Below are positions 1 through 8,730 of a DNA stretch of 64,000 nt, piece after piece (position 1 is the stretch's first letter; every line of letters starts with the position of its first letter). A model generated the notes under the pieces. The model saw only the letters and a list, made by a program, of their open reading frames with translations. It was not told the DNA's origin and made no database searches. The stretch comes from Bacilli bacterium (GTDB lineage Bacteria; Bacillota_I; Bacilli_A; RFN20; CAG-288), in NCBI GenBank assembly GCA_900770925.1, contig CAAGLY010000024.1:1-64000 (forward strand), written 5' to 3'. The position numbers and the translations under genes are program-made.

Positions 1-767
1 AGAATGTGACGCTGTTTGCAGGATGGAAGGAGCCGACTTCGGATATCCGGTCCGATTCGATCTTCACTACTAATATTGTCACGATTCCACGTAAGCAGAA
101 CGGCGAGTATCCTCAGACCAAGGTAACTGATGAGGAACTTGTCACGAAGCTTGATTCTATTACGCAGACCGATGCCCATGGATACGTGTCGTACGGAAGG
201 GAAAAATATCAGAAAAAACAAATCAGCGCCAGGTCTGTTACTTGGCTCAGGGTCGAGCCTATCCAGTGGCGGTATCTCTCAAGAGACGGAAAGAACGTCC
301 AGTTCGTATCCGAGAAAGTATTGGATAGACATGTCTGGAATACAACAGACCATGGAGATGAAGCCTCTCTAAACAATTACAGGTTATCTGATATCCGCAA
401 ATGGCTCAACAGCGACTTCCTAGAGCAGGCCTTCTACTATGATTCCTCCCTCGTCCAGACGGTTAACGTGGACAACTCAGCAGAAAGCACTAGTAGTGAT
501 TCAAGTAATCCGTTTGCCTGTGAGGATACCCAGGATAAGGTGTACCTACTCAGTTATAAGGATATATGCAATGAAGACTACGGCTTCACGGACGATGCAT
601 CCAGAATAGCCTACGATGCTGACGGAAATGCTCAGGATTATTGGCTCCGGTCTCCCTACAACATTGACTACCACGCGCGTTACGTCCTCAGCGATGGTGA
701 CGTCTACGACGACCCCGTTGACGATAGCAATGGTGTGCACCCCGCTTTGACGAGGAAGCTCGACTGA
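1..767 (+). CDS. 3' part of a surface protein with an InlB-type repeat end and a DUF6273-like domain
   Basis: The reading frame is open to the left edge (frame of base 3), so the gene is 5'-truncated; the GTG at base 6 lies inside the motif NVTLFAGW, the usual end of an InlB/Listeria-type repeat, and is not a real start. The rest resembles the DUF6273 domain of Firmicutes surface proteins: LMVEPIQW, then LNSDF, then DYWLRSPY and a terminal NGVHPALTMKLD. Two AGG codons fall at hydrophobic consensus positions (LMVEP, ALTMKL) and fit methionine; the R of WLRSP is CGG. The protein is probably extracellular. Its anchor and signal peptide lie outside the window, and the function of the domain is unknown to me. 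Confidence 0.75.
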   Translation, partial: NVTLFAGWKEPTSDIRSDSIFTTNIVTIPRKQNGEYPQTKVTDEELVTKLDSITQTDAHGYVSYGREKYQKKQISARSVTWLRVEPIQWRYLSRDGKNVQFVSEKVLDRHVWNTTDHGDEASLNNYRLSDIRKWLNSDFLEQAFYYDSSLVQTVNVDNSAESTSSDSSNPFACEDTQDKVYLLSYKDICNEDYGFTDDASRIAYDADGNAQDYWLRSPYNIDYHARYVLSDGDVYDDPVDDSNGVHPALTRKLD

Positions 768-785
768 AGGGAGAGCAATCCTAGA

Positions 786-823
786 CCGCAGACATAATCC
801 AGGCCTTTAGGCCATGTCTGCGG
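786..823 (+). terminator. Hairpin after the surface-protein gene, possible terminator
   Basis: A 10-bp inverted repeat (786-795 with 814-823) encloses a second small GGCC stem (802-805 with 810-813). It lies 18 bases after the stop codon. No clear T-run follows, so intrinsic termination is only likely. The rest of the stretch to 1061 is AT-rich and shows no gene. Confidence 0.4.
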
Positions 824-1061
824 CCTAGAAACTAGTTAAATGAAACTTTACTGACTCAGGCAATTGAATCCTTGAAACAAGGTGGCTTTTAATAGTTTTA
901 TTTTATGGGCAATAAGCAAATATATTTATTTGTTTAACGTTTATTTGGAAACATCAATGCAATATTAATATTAGGTCTTTAATCTTGATTAACAAATAAA
1001 TTATTCTGTTTTGTAGAAACCATCCTTTTGATGTTTAAGAAAATTGCCTATGCTTCCGACT

Positions 1062-1412
1062 TCACTTCCTCCTCTGTGGATTAATATATCCGTTGATTAG
1101 GATGAATAGAGAAAAGGCAAGGTATAGAGCAAATAGGACTAAGGCAATAATCAGAAAGGATTTCCGTTTAGCTTTTTTGACAATCAGGATGATTGAGCTA
1201 AGCAGGTTGAGAAGAATAAAGAGAGGGAAGAAGACGTTACCGATCCAGATGAGGTTATTCGGTAAAGAACGTAAAGGAGATGTCCTATAAGATCCCCTCT
1301 GGTTAGAAGCAGGAACAATCGGAATCTCTTCTAACACAAAAAGAAGGACAGATAAAATAATGATGGCAAGCGGAAGAAAGAGATAATAGCTTTGGCTTCT
1401 GTCCTTGTTCAT
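1062..1412 (-). CDS. Small membrane protein of unknown function
   Basis: 116 residues with three predicted hydrophobic helices: about residues 10-27, 53-77 and 84-108. Between the first two is a short polar loop containing NQMGSYMTSPLRSLP. I do not recognise a family. Its last codons are AGG AGG AAG, giving a C-terminal MMK under the AGG=Met code. The Shine-Dalgarno site before ATG 1412 is poor, so the start is uncertain. It lies 32 bases downstream of the AraC-type regulator on the same strand and could be co-transcribed with it. No role can be assigned. Confidence 0.55.
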   Translation of the reverse strand: MNKDRSQSYYLFLPLAIIILSVLLFVLEEIPIVPASNQRGSYRTSPLRSLPNNLIWIGNVFFPLFILLNLLSSIILIVKKAKRKSFLIIALVLFALYLAFSLFILINGYINPQRRK

Positions 1413-1444
1413 CTTAGGAATAGTATACAGGATTGTTCAGCAGA

Positions 1445-3793
1445 TTAGAATTCAATCTCAATCAGCTCCCTTTCTAAGGGAGCGAGTTTCAGATTCAGTT
1501 CTAATTCTCCGTTATCAATCTCTTTTTCAAAAACTCTGAATGTCATCTGGCTAAGCTGATTTAAGGCGTGGTATTCATCCGGGCTTAAATAGTCGTCTCC
1601 TCCGGAAGTGAGCCAGGCATCATAGGAAGAGCCAGAGGTTGCAGTTAAAGGAGTCAGTTTGATTCTTGCTTTTTTATAGCCGGAGAGGCCTTTGATATGG
1701 ACTTTATAGTTGTAGTTGGTGGATTTCGGAAAGCAGGAGTAACGCTCTTTTTCACTAATCTGGTAATACTCTCCCTGTGCATAGAGGGAGGAGTAATGAC
1801 AGTAATTGTTAAAGACGATACTGATTCCCTTTTCTGTCTTAGAGACAATGTAGTTTTTTCCGGTTCCGAGGACTTCGCTTCCGGTCCGGCAGAGAAGGGC
1901 AACTGCATTCGCGCTTGCTTTCTTCCTTCCGTTATAGCTGTAGTATCCGTATACTCCCTGATAGGGGTTTGTCAAAGAGAGCAAGGGAAGAGAGGAATCA
2001 CTTAGGGTAAAGAAGGTTATCGCATAGAGAGAAGGATAGTTCCGAAGGAAGTTACGGGCGATATAGCTTGAACCATATAAGGTATCATAGAGAAGGTTGT
2101 TTCCCTTTGAAAAGCGCACGTTCTCAATAATCCTATGCGGATAAGCTAATCCTTTTTCATTCAGATAAGATATAAAATCCTTCAGAACATCTTTGTTCTG
2201 AAGCACCTCTTCTTTCTGATCAAAGCAGGCATAATTCACACTATAGAAATCATATTTTCCGCACTCTTCGGAAAGAAGCTTGCGGATAGCCTTGATTTCA
2301 ATGTCGGAATAATCTCTTCTTGGGAAAGAGGGAGCAATAACTTTATAGCCGTGACTCTTTGCAATCTTAAAGAACGCACCGCTTGTCTTCTTGAAGTGAT
2401 AGAACTCCGAAGGGAGGAGGTCGAGAATATTGGTTTCGCTCTCTAAGGAATAAATCCAGGTCTTCCTCTCCTCGCTTCCAAAGTAACTCTCTAGAATCTG
2501 GAATAAAGTGCCCACACCTTTTAAGAAAGCTTCCTGGTTTTCCTGAGGACCGATGGAAAATCTCCTAACCGGTTTCCTCTTTAAGCTTAGAAGGAAGGAT
2601 ATTGCCTGGGCAATGGAAAAAAGGGCCTGGTTATCGAGCTTGAATCCGCCCTCTTTGCTCCGGTAAGGTGAACCGAAGAAGTCGGTTAGGATTCCGTAAG
2701 TGAAATGGGTTTTCTTCAGCCTATCGTTTAAGGCAGCCTTCCTATCTTCCCGTAACCTGTTATAGATATTTCCTATCGGAAGGAATAAAGACAAGGGATT
2801 TTGTTTAATATTTCCCTTATCTTTGTAATCGACATCTAATACTAATTCTAAGTCACGTGCGCTCTCTTTGCTCTTACCATGGGTTTCGTTATACTCATCG
2901 TAATACTTGATAATCTGATTCAGGGTTTCCTTTCTCAGATAGGAGATATCCTGAGGGACGTTCTTGATTTCCTTTTTTCGGAAATCCTTCCGGTAATCGG
3001 AAGGATAGCTGCTGTACTTCTTCTTGAACGCACGGACATAGGAACGTGCGTTCTCGAATCCGTTTTCTGTCGCCACCTCTTCGATGGTCTTATCCGTGAA
3101 CAGCAGAGAGTTCCTGGAGTTATTGATCTTCAGCTCATCGTAGTATTCGTTAAAGGTCTTTCCCTGGCATTTCTTGAACAGACGGGAAAGATAGGCGAGA
3201 TTGTAATTGAAGTATTCAGATAGGAACTGCAAGGATACGTTCTCCTTATAGTGGGAATGCAGGTAGGAGAGAATCTTCGAATTCAGTTTCCTCGAGTTAG
3301 CGGTAACCTCCTCTCCCGTGCTTTCCACACGGAAATCGTTCCTTAGCTGAGCAAAGAGAGAGAAGATAATGGCACGGTTTGTGTATAAGGAGTTAATGTT
3401 ATCCATCGTGTTGAACTTAATGATGGAATACCTGAGATAACGGATGGATTCATAACGTTTGTTACCGGGGTTTTGAATGGAGTTCAGGTTGAACTTCAGT
3501 CCGATAGCTTCCTCTTCGTCAAGCTCGAACCCGTATTGGTTGATATTGGCAACCAGCCTTGTGCAGGGCTTCTTGGCAACAAAGGAGTTCGTCGTAAAGG
3601 GATTGATAATCAGCCTATCATTCATTTTCGCATGCCTTGTTTCGGTTCCTAAGGTAATATCGCAGCATCCGTCCCTGATAATAATCAGACGGATATTCGG
3701 ATAGGCATCCGGGAAAATCTGGGTGAAACGACATACAGAAAAAGAAAGAGGGAGTTTTTCGCTTAGCTGAACGATAGTAAATTCGTTTTTCAT
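1445..3793 (-). CDS. AraC-family regulator fused to a GH39-like (beta-xylosidase fold) domain
   Basis: 782 residues. The N-terminal ~150 residues look like an AraC sugar-sensing cupin. Residues ~171-270 are the double helix-turn-helix DNA-binding domain (YLSRLFKK, then TIEEVATENGFENARSYV). From ~310 to the end the protein resembles glycoside hydrolase family 39: KPVMRFSIG near 420 matches the family's KPM.E.GF strand. WIYSLESETN stands where GH39 has W.FE.WNEPN, and YPHRIIEN with a downstream NNLLYDTLYG stands where the nucleophile Glu and its following motif lie. Both Glu positions appear kept, but the WNE motif is altered, so this may be a sensor rather than an enzyme. It is divergent from the sugar transporter operon at 4020 and probably regulates it. 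Start ATG 3793 has an AAGAGGA site nearby. Confidence 0.85.
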   Translation of the reverse strand: MKNEFTIVQLSEKLPLSFSVCRFTQIFPDAYPNIRLIIIRDGCCDITLGTETRHAKMNDRLIINPFTTNSFVAKKPCTRLVANINQYGFELDEEEAIGLKFNLNSIQNPGNKRYESIRYLRYSIIKFNTMDNINSLYTNRAIIFSLFAQLRNDFRVESTGEEVTANSRKLNSKILSYLHSHYKENVSLQFLSEYFNYNLAYLSRLFKKCQGKTFNEYYDELKINNSRNSLLFTDKTIEEVATENGFENARSYVRAFKKKYSSYPSDYRKDFRKKEIKNVPQDISYLRKETLNQIIKYYDEYNETHGKSKESARDLELVLDVDYKDKGNIKQNPLSLFLPIGNIYNRLREDRKAALNDRLKKTHFTYGILTDFFGSPYRSKEGGFKLDNQALFSIAQAISFLLSLKRKPVRRFSIGPQENQEAFLKGVGTLFQILESYFGSEERKTWIYSLESETNILDLLPSEFYHFKKTSGAFFKIAKSHGYKVIAPSFPRRDYSDIEIKAIRKLLSEECGKYDFYSVNYACFDQKEEVLQNKDVLKDFISYLNEKGLAYPHRIIENVRFSKGNNLLYDTLYGSSYIARNFLRNYPSLYAITFFTLSDSSLPLLSLTNPYQGVYGYYSYNGRKKASANAVALLCRTGSEVLGTGKNYIVSKTEKGISIVFNNYCHYSSLYAQGEYYQISEKERYSCFPKSTNYNYKVHIKGLSGYKKARIKLTPLTATSGSSYDAWLTSGGDDYLSPDEYHALNQLSQMTFRVFEKEIDNGELELNLKLAPLERELIEIEF

Positions 3794-4019
3794 TCGATTT
3801 ATCCTCTTTTTATGCAGTTTTCTGCCTTTATCTGAAACAATTATACTATCTATTTATTAGATTAGGGAAATTTAGTGCAAAAATATGACCTCCATTTCAT
3901 GTATACAAGCAAGTGCCTCTAAATAATAAGTCAAATAATGGCACTCTTAATGACAAAACAGAAGATTTGAAAGCACTTCCATCAAAGGTAAACTTTATAT
4001 GATAAAGGAGATAGCATAC
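3794..4019. promoter_or_regulatory. Divergent control region between the AraC-GH39 regulator and the sugar operon
   Basis: This 226-base AT-rich gap must hold both promoters. The inverted repeat AGTGCC (3912-3917) / GGCACT (3940-3945) is a candidate operator. A ribosome-binding site AAGGAG (4005-4010) lies 9 bases before ATG 4020 and decides that start over ATG 3999. I could not assign -35/-10 boxes with confidence. Confidence 0.45.
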
Positions 4020-6095
4020 ATGGCAGAACCTATATTTAAGGCTTCGCATATTGTGAAGCAGTTCGGACCGACAATTGCCCTCAACGATGTCTCTATCGAA
4101 ATCTATCCTGGAGAGATCCGCGGCTTTATCGGTGAGAATGGTTCCGGAAAATCCACGATGTCTGCAATCAGGACTGGTATTTACCAGGCAACCAGCGGAC
4201 AGAGGGAATATCACGGAAAACCTTGGAAGCCAAAGTCGATGATTGAGGCTCTTCGAGGAGGCATCGGCATTATTGTTCAGGAAAACGGAACAATTGCTGA
4301 AGTTTCAGTTGCTGAGAACATCTTTTTGGGAGAGCTGAAGAACTTCTCAGGAAATCATTATTTCGAAGATGAGAAGGTTGAGAATTTCTCTCCTGCTTTT
4401 TCTGTTTCTCTTAATGAATTTGATGCTTTAGCTAAGGATCTTGTTTCTAAGAGCCTTGCTGCTTTGGATTCCGGAAACAAAGCAGAATACAAGAAAACAG
4501 TCCAGGAAGCAAAGAAGGGGGCCCTTCATGCTTCTTATGCTTCTCTTGCTCAGCAGCAGAAGGAAGAAGCTAAGGACAAGCACGAGAGCATTGCCAAAGA
4601 GTTCAATAGTACTTCTGAATCCTTATTTAACACTTATGTTGAGAAGGAAAAGGGAATTGATGCAAAGTACGACAAGAACGAAGAGAATCTCGATGCTGAA
4701 CTAAGCAAACGTCGTCGTGAACATGAACATCATCTGAATGAAAAAGACTACGAGAGACAGATTAATAATCTGAAGAAGACCACCTATATCCGCAAAACTT
4801 GGATTAAGAGCGATGAGGTTTCTCTCAAGAATCACTATCTCAATGCAGTTAATGAAATCGTCAATCCGAAACATAAAGAAAACAAAGTCCGTAGTTTCTT
4901 CCTTAACGCAATCTTCGGATTATTCGTTAATGGAAAGAAACTTCGCAAGCATGCAAAACTTGCTCTCTCCCATATCGGTGTCAATGATATCAATCCAGGA
5001 AGGATTACCGCTGCTTATGATAGGCAGCAACGTAAACTGATTGAAATCGCTAAGTGTCTCAACAAGAATCCGGAAATCTTCATCGTTGATGAAACCACAA
5101 CCGCTCTTAGCGAGACTGGACGTATCCTTCTTTATAAGAAGAGGGAAGAGCTGAAGAGCCAAGGAAAATCGGTTCTCTTTATCTCCCACGATTTGGATGA
5201 ACTCAGGGAAAAATGCGATACCCTTACCGTTCTCCGTGATGGAAACATCGTTGCCAATCTTACCAAGAGCAAGAACGAATTTGATCCTGATGCCATTAAG
5301 AAGTATAGGATCGGACGTGAGCTCAAAGGTGATTACTACCGTTCCGATTATGATGGCACTTTATCTGACCAGGTTGTTCTCAAGATGGTCGATGGTATCG
5401 AAGGCAACCAGCTCCGCCACGTCAATCTTGAACTTCACAAAGGTGAAATTCTGGGTATTGGCGGCCTCTCAGAATGCGGAAGGCATACCCTTGGAAAAGC
5501 TCTCTTTGGAAATATCAAGAGGGAAGGCGGCTATGTCTATGTCGGTGAGAACTTAGATAAGCTTGTGAAGAGCGAATCCTTCGCAAGGAAAGAAAAAATC
5601 GGTTACCTTTCTAAGAACCGTGATACGGAAGCATTAGCACTGAAATCTTCTATATTCGACAACATTGCAATTGCTTCTATCAATAATATTGCAAAAGCCA
5701 ATCTGCTTGTCTTCAAACGAGATGAAAAGAAGCTCGTCCATGAACAGGCAAAAGCACTTCAGATTAAGTGCAACTCTACGGAACAGCTTGTTTCTACCCT
5801 CTCTGGCGGAAACAAACAGAAGGTTTCCTTAGCAAAGTGGATTGCTAACGATTCTGAAATCCTTATCCTTGACTGCCCGACCCGTGGTGTCGATATCGGC
5901 GTCAAGCAGTTCATCTACCAGCTCCTCTACAAGAGGAAGAAGGAAGGCAAGTCGATTATCAGGATTTCCGAAGAGCTCCCTGAGCTTATCGGAAGGGCTG
6001 ATCGTATCCTAATCAGGAAAGACGGACAGATTTCAAAAGAATTCGATCGTAGCAACACCCTGACTCAGGAACAGATTGTCCAATACAGGATCTAA
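4020..6095 (+). CDS. Sugar ABC transporter ATPase, RbsA/MglA type, with a ~200-residue charged insertion
   Basis: 691 residues against about 500 usual for RbsA-type tandem ATPases. NBD1 has Walker A GENGSGKST (38-46), a Q-loop region near 87 and Walker B VDETT (356-360). Between ENIFLGEL (~106) and KLRKHAKLAL (~307) sits a Lys/Glu-rich, probably coiled-coil segment not found in standard members. NBD2 has a degenerate P-loop (ECGRHT), as usual in this family, LSGGN at 594-598, and ILDCPTRG at 616-623 where the family has ILDEPTRG, so its catalytic Glu is Cys. The stretch IIMISEELPELIGMAD followed by RILIMKDG matches the RbsA consensus only if the AGG codons at 5961, 5994 and 6015 are Met. Start 4020 is chosen for its AAGGAG site. 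First gene of the operon; it works with the permeases that follow. Confidence 0.9.
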   Translation: MAEPIFKASHIVKQFGPTIALNDVSIEIYPGEIRGFIGENGSGKSTMSAIRTGIYQATSGQREYHGKPWKPKSMIEALRGGIGIIVQENGTIAEVSVAENIFLGELKNFSGNHYFEDEKVENFSPAFSVSLNEFDALAKDLVSKSLAALDSGNKAEYKKTVQEAKKGALHASYASLAQQQKEEAKDKHESIAKEFNSTSESLFNTYVEKEKGIDAKYDKNEENLDAELSKRRREHEHHLNEKDYERQINNLKKTTYIRKTWIKSDEVSLKNHYLNAVNEIVNPKHKENKVRSFFLNAIFGLFVNGKKLRKHAKLALSHIGVNDINPGRITAAYDRQQRKLIEIAKCLNKNPEIFIVDETTTALSETGRILLYKKREELKSQGKSVLFISHDLDELREKCDTLTVLRDGNIVANLTKSKNEFDPDAIKKYRIGRELKGDYYRSDYDGTLSDQVVLKMVDGIEGNQLRHVNLELHKGEILGIGGLSECGRHTLGKALFGNIKREGGYVYVGENLDKLVKSESFARKEKIGYLSKNRDTEALALKSSIFDNIAIASINNIAKANLLVFKRDEKKLVHEQAKALQIKCNSTEQLVSTLSGGNKQKVSLAKWIANDSEILILDCPTRGVDIGVKQFIYQLLYKRKKEGKSIIRISEELPELIGRADRILIRKDGQISKEFDRSNTLTQEQIVQYRI

Positions 6096-6106
6096 GGAGG
6101 CGGAAA

Positions 6107-7612
6107 ATGTCAATCGAAATCACATTACAAGCCGGCGAAAAAGAAGCTCCCTTTGTCTACTTCGAACAGACCATCCTTGATCAGGCTAAGGCTGTTGATG
6201 CTTCGGATAAGAAGGCTGTTGAAAGCTTTAAAAAAGAGCTGATTGGAATTCGGAAAGCAAAAGATCAGCAATTAAAGACGGCTATCAAGACTGACCTTAT
6301 TCATCTCAAGGAAAAACAAACTGCATTACTTGCTTCTTTTATCTCCGAAAGAGATGAGGCATTAGCAAAGGCAGCGGATGACTTTGCTAAGATCAGCAAC
6401 CCCACCAAGAAGGATAAACAAGACTATTCCGATATCGAAAAAGGTATTGAAATCTCCGCAAAACGCTCTGCTGCTAAGGCAAAGAGCGAATACGTGAAAA
6501 ACATCCAGCTGATTAAGAGGAAACGGAGTGAGCTCTATGCTGAGTATCTTCGGGTCCTCGCTATCAGGGACGTTAAGGAAAGCGCTGCTGACCGTCTCAA
6601 CGAACGTTATCTTGAAGCCTACGGAAGGTTCAATCTGAAAGCAAGCCTTTCTAATAAAAAGTTCTGGATTGATAAGGTTCCGCTCTTCATGCTTATCATC
6701 ATCATTGCTGCCTACTACATCGGAAAGACGATTACTGGATATTCTGGAAGCCTTGGTGATGTTATCAACAATGGTATCTTCGTTGCTGTTGTCGCTACCG
6801 GTGCTGTCTTCATTTATTCACAAGGCGGCTTCGATATGTCCTTAGGAAACGCATCCCTTAGGTGCGCCGTCATCGCTGCCATTCTCTATAACGCAACAAA
6901 TAACAGGGTCGTTTCGTTGCTTGTCGCTATTGTCTTAGGTGCTGCTCTTGGTATTGTTAACGCAATCTTAGCTACTAGGCTCAACCTTCCAGTTATGGTT
7001 ATGACCTTAACTAGGAGGAACATCTTAGCTGCTATCTCCGATGCTATCTTTGAAAGCTATGGCGGTCTTATCACTGTCAACCCTGGAAGGTTCACGAACG
7101 CTTGGGTCTATGCTTCCTTCCTTGTTATCTTCTTTATTCTTTGCTGGTTCATCTTCAATTACACTAAAGTCGGCCGTCGGGCCAAATTCATTGGCTCTAA
7201 CAAGAAAGCTGCGAAGTTCAATGGTATCAACTTAAGGAAATCCGGTAGGATCTCCTTCGCACTGTCTGGCATTGGACTTGGTATCTGCGGTTTCCTCTTC
7301 GCCTGCTCTAAGACTGGCAACCAATTTGGCGCTTCGACTGTCTTAAGCCAGGTCGGTCTCAATGTCATCATTGCTATCGTCTTCGGCGGAAGGACAACTA
7401 GTGGCGGACCGAAGTCAAAAGTCAGCTGTGCAATCATCGGTGCTTTCTTCTCCGTTTTCCTTGATGAATTCTTTGCTGCCATCTCTACACCTACTTTCCA
7501 AGTCGGTGACTACTGCTACAGGTTCAAGGGTCTTATCTTCTTAATTGTCTCTCTTGCCAACAGGTGGGATACCCGTGGAAAGATGCTCGCTTCTGGAGGA
7601 AGTATCCAATAA
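6107..7612 (+). CDS. Sugar ABC transporter permease, RbsC type, with a 190-residue charged N-terminal extension
   Basis: 501 residues. The first ~190 are hydrophilic, Lys/Glu/Ala-rich and probably helical or coiled coil, with no signal peptide; they would sit in the cytoplasm. From ~191 (VPLFMLIIIIAAYYIG) the protein follows the RbsC fold: GGFDMSLGNASL, then NLPVMVMTLTMMNIL, then IVFGGMTTSGGPKS, the EAA-like loop of this family. AGG codons fall at Met/Leu positions in VFGGM and TLTMM, and reading them as Arg would put charges inside helices. The ribosome-binding site AAGGAGG lies 8 bases before the ATG, and the gene begins 11 bases after the ATPase. The extension may contact the insert in the partner ATPase (inference). 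Confidence 0.88.
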   Translation: MSIEITLQAGEKEAPFVYFEQTILDQAKAVDASDKKAVESFKKELIGIRKAKDQQLKTAIKTDLIHLKEKQTALLASFISERDEALAKAADDFAKISNPTKKDKQDYSDIEKGIEISAKRSAAKAKSEYVKNIQLIKRKRSELYAEYLRVLAIRDVKESAADRLNERYLEAYGRFNLKASLSNKKFWIDKVPLFMLIIIIAAYYIGKTITGYSGSLGDVINNGIFVAVVATGAVFIYSQGGFDMSLGNASLRCAVIAAILYNATNNRVVSLLVAIVLGAALGIVNAILATRLNLPVMVMTLTRRNILAAISDAIFESYGGLITVNPGRFTNAWVYASFLVIFFILCWFIFNYTKVGRRAKFIGSNKKAAKFNGINLRKSGRISFALSGIGLGICGFLFACSKTGNQFGASTVLSQVGLNVIIAIVFGGRTTSGGPKSKVSCAIIGAFFSVFLDEFFAAISTPTFQVGDYCYRFKGLIFLIVSLANRWDTRGKMLASGGSIQ

Positions 7613-8730
7613 TGAAATATACAAAGCCAGTTCAATATTCCTCTTCTCCGTTCTTCGCAAACCAGAAACTCAAAAGGACAGGCAAGAAACTCTTCTGGTC
7701 CTTGTTCTGCCCCGTTGTCAGGATTCTGATTGCTGTTCTGCTATCGAATCTTAGTGACACCGGATTATTCTTCATCGGTTCCACGATGGATAACGTCTCG
7801 AACAGGAGGATCAGGCTTAAGACGATTACAAGGACACTGATTGCTGCCCTTGCTCTTAACACAAACCTCAACTCCGGACGTATGGACTTCTCTCTTGGTG
7901 CTACCGGCATTCTAGCTTGCCTCTTCGCTTCCCTCATTGTCCAGGTAGATACCATCAATCATATCTTCCTCTTCCTTCTTCTCTCCATTCTCTTTGGCAG
8001 GATTTTAGGCTTCATCCATTCCTTAGTTCTTATCTTTACGAAATTATCTCCAATCGTTGTTTCCTTAGGCAGGTGCTTAATCTATGAAGGTATCGCTAAG
8101 GTTGTCGCGAATGCTACTGGTTCTACCGGTACTGTCAACTTAGCTTCCGGTTCCTACACTGCTAGCTTCTTCCAGGAACCAATCATCCTGATTCCTCTTC
8201 TTGTCATTGTCTGCTTAATTAGGGCTGCCGCTCTCTGTTACACCCGTTATGGTTATAACAAGCTTGCTCTTGTCTACAATCAGAAAGTCTGTGTTGAGAC
8301 TGGTATCAATGAAATCAGTCACTGCATCATTTCCTTCATCATTGCCGGTGCTCTCATCGCTGTCTACCAGGTCAGGAGCTCCTGCGGTACGGCAACCATT
8401 ACGATTAACATCAACTTAGGTTCTTCTGGAACAGTCTTCAAGAACTTCTTACCAATCTTCATCGGCGGTATTCTCGCTAAGTACTCGAATCAGATTGTCG
8501 GTCTGCTTCTTGGCGTTGTCGGAACCACTCTTCTTTACACCTATGGATTCGATAATGCGACTGTCATTGGATTCACTTCTACTGTTTCTTCTCTCCTTAA
8601 TGGTTTCTCTGTCTTCGCTGTCCTTGTTTACAGGGTCGACAAGAACCGCTTCCTCAACTGGATTAAGAGGAAGAAATACGTCTTCGAGGAGAAACGTCTT
8701 AATCCACAAAAGAAAGGAGAAAATGCCTAA
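7612..8730 (+). CDS. Second sugar ABC transporter permease, RbsC type
   Basis: 372 residues, about eight to ten membrane helices and no long extension. GRMDFSLGATG corresponds to the family's G.DLSVGA motif, and LSPIVVSLGMCLIYEG to LPAFIVTLGM...G. The AGG in VSLGM and in FGMILGF falls where Met or another hydrophobic residue is expected. It starts within TAATG overlapping the previous stop, with GGAGGA 11 bases upstream, which favours 7612 over the in-frame codon at 7564. Together with the 6107 permease it should form the membrane pore of a sugar importer. The overlap implies translational coupling. Confidence 0.85.
   Translation: MKYTKPVQYSSSPFFANQKLKRTGKKLFWSLFCPVVRILIAVLLSNLSDTGLFFIGSTMDNVSNRRIRLKTITRTLIAALALNTNLNSGRMDFSLGATGILACLFASLIVQVDTINHIFLFLLLSILFGRILGFIHSLVLIFTKLSPIVVSLGRCLIYEGIAKVVANATGSTGTVNLASGSYTASFFQEPIILIPLLVIVCLIRAAALCYTRYGYNKLALVYNQKVCVETGINEISHCIISFIIAGALIAVYQVRSSCGTATITININLGSSGTVFKNFLPIFIGGILAKYSNQIVGLLLGVVGTTLLYTYGFDNATVIGFTSTVSSLLNGFSVFAVLVYRVDKNRFLNWIKRKKYVFEEKRLNPQKKGENA

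Noticed and set aside
6..767. GTG at base 6 as the start of a 253-residue protein
   Set aside because: The frame is open further left and the codon lies inside the repeat motif NVTLFAGW, so it is an internal codon of a truncated gene.
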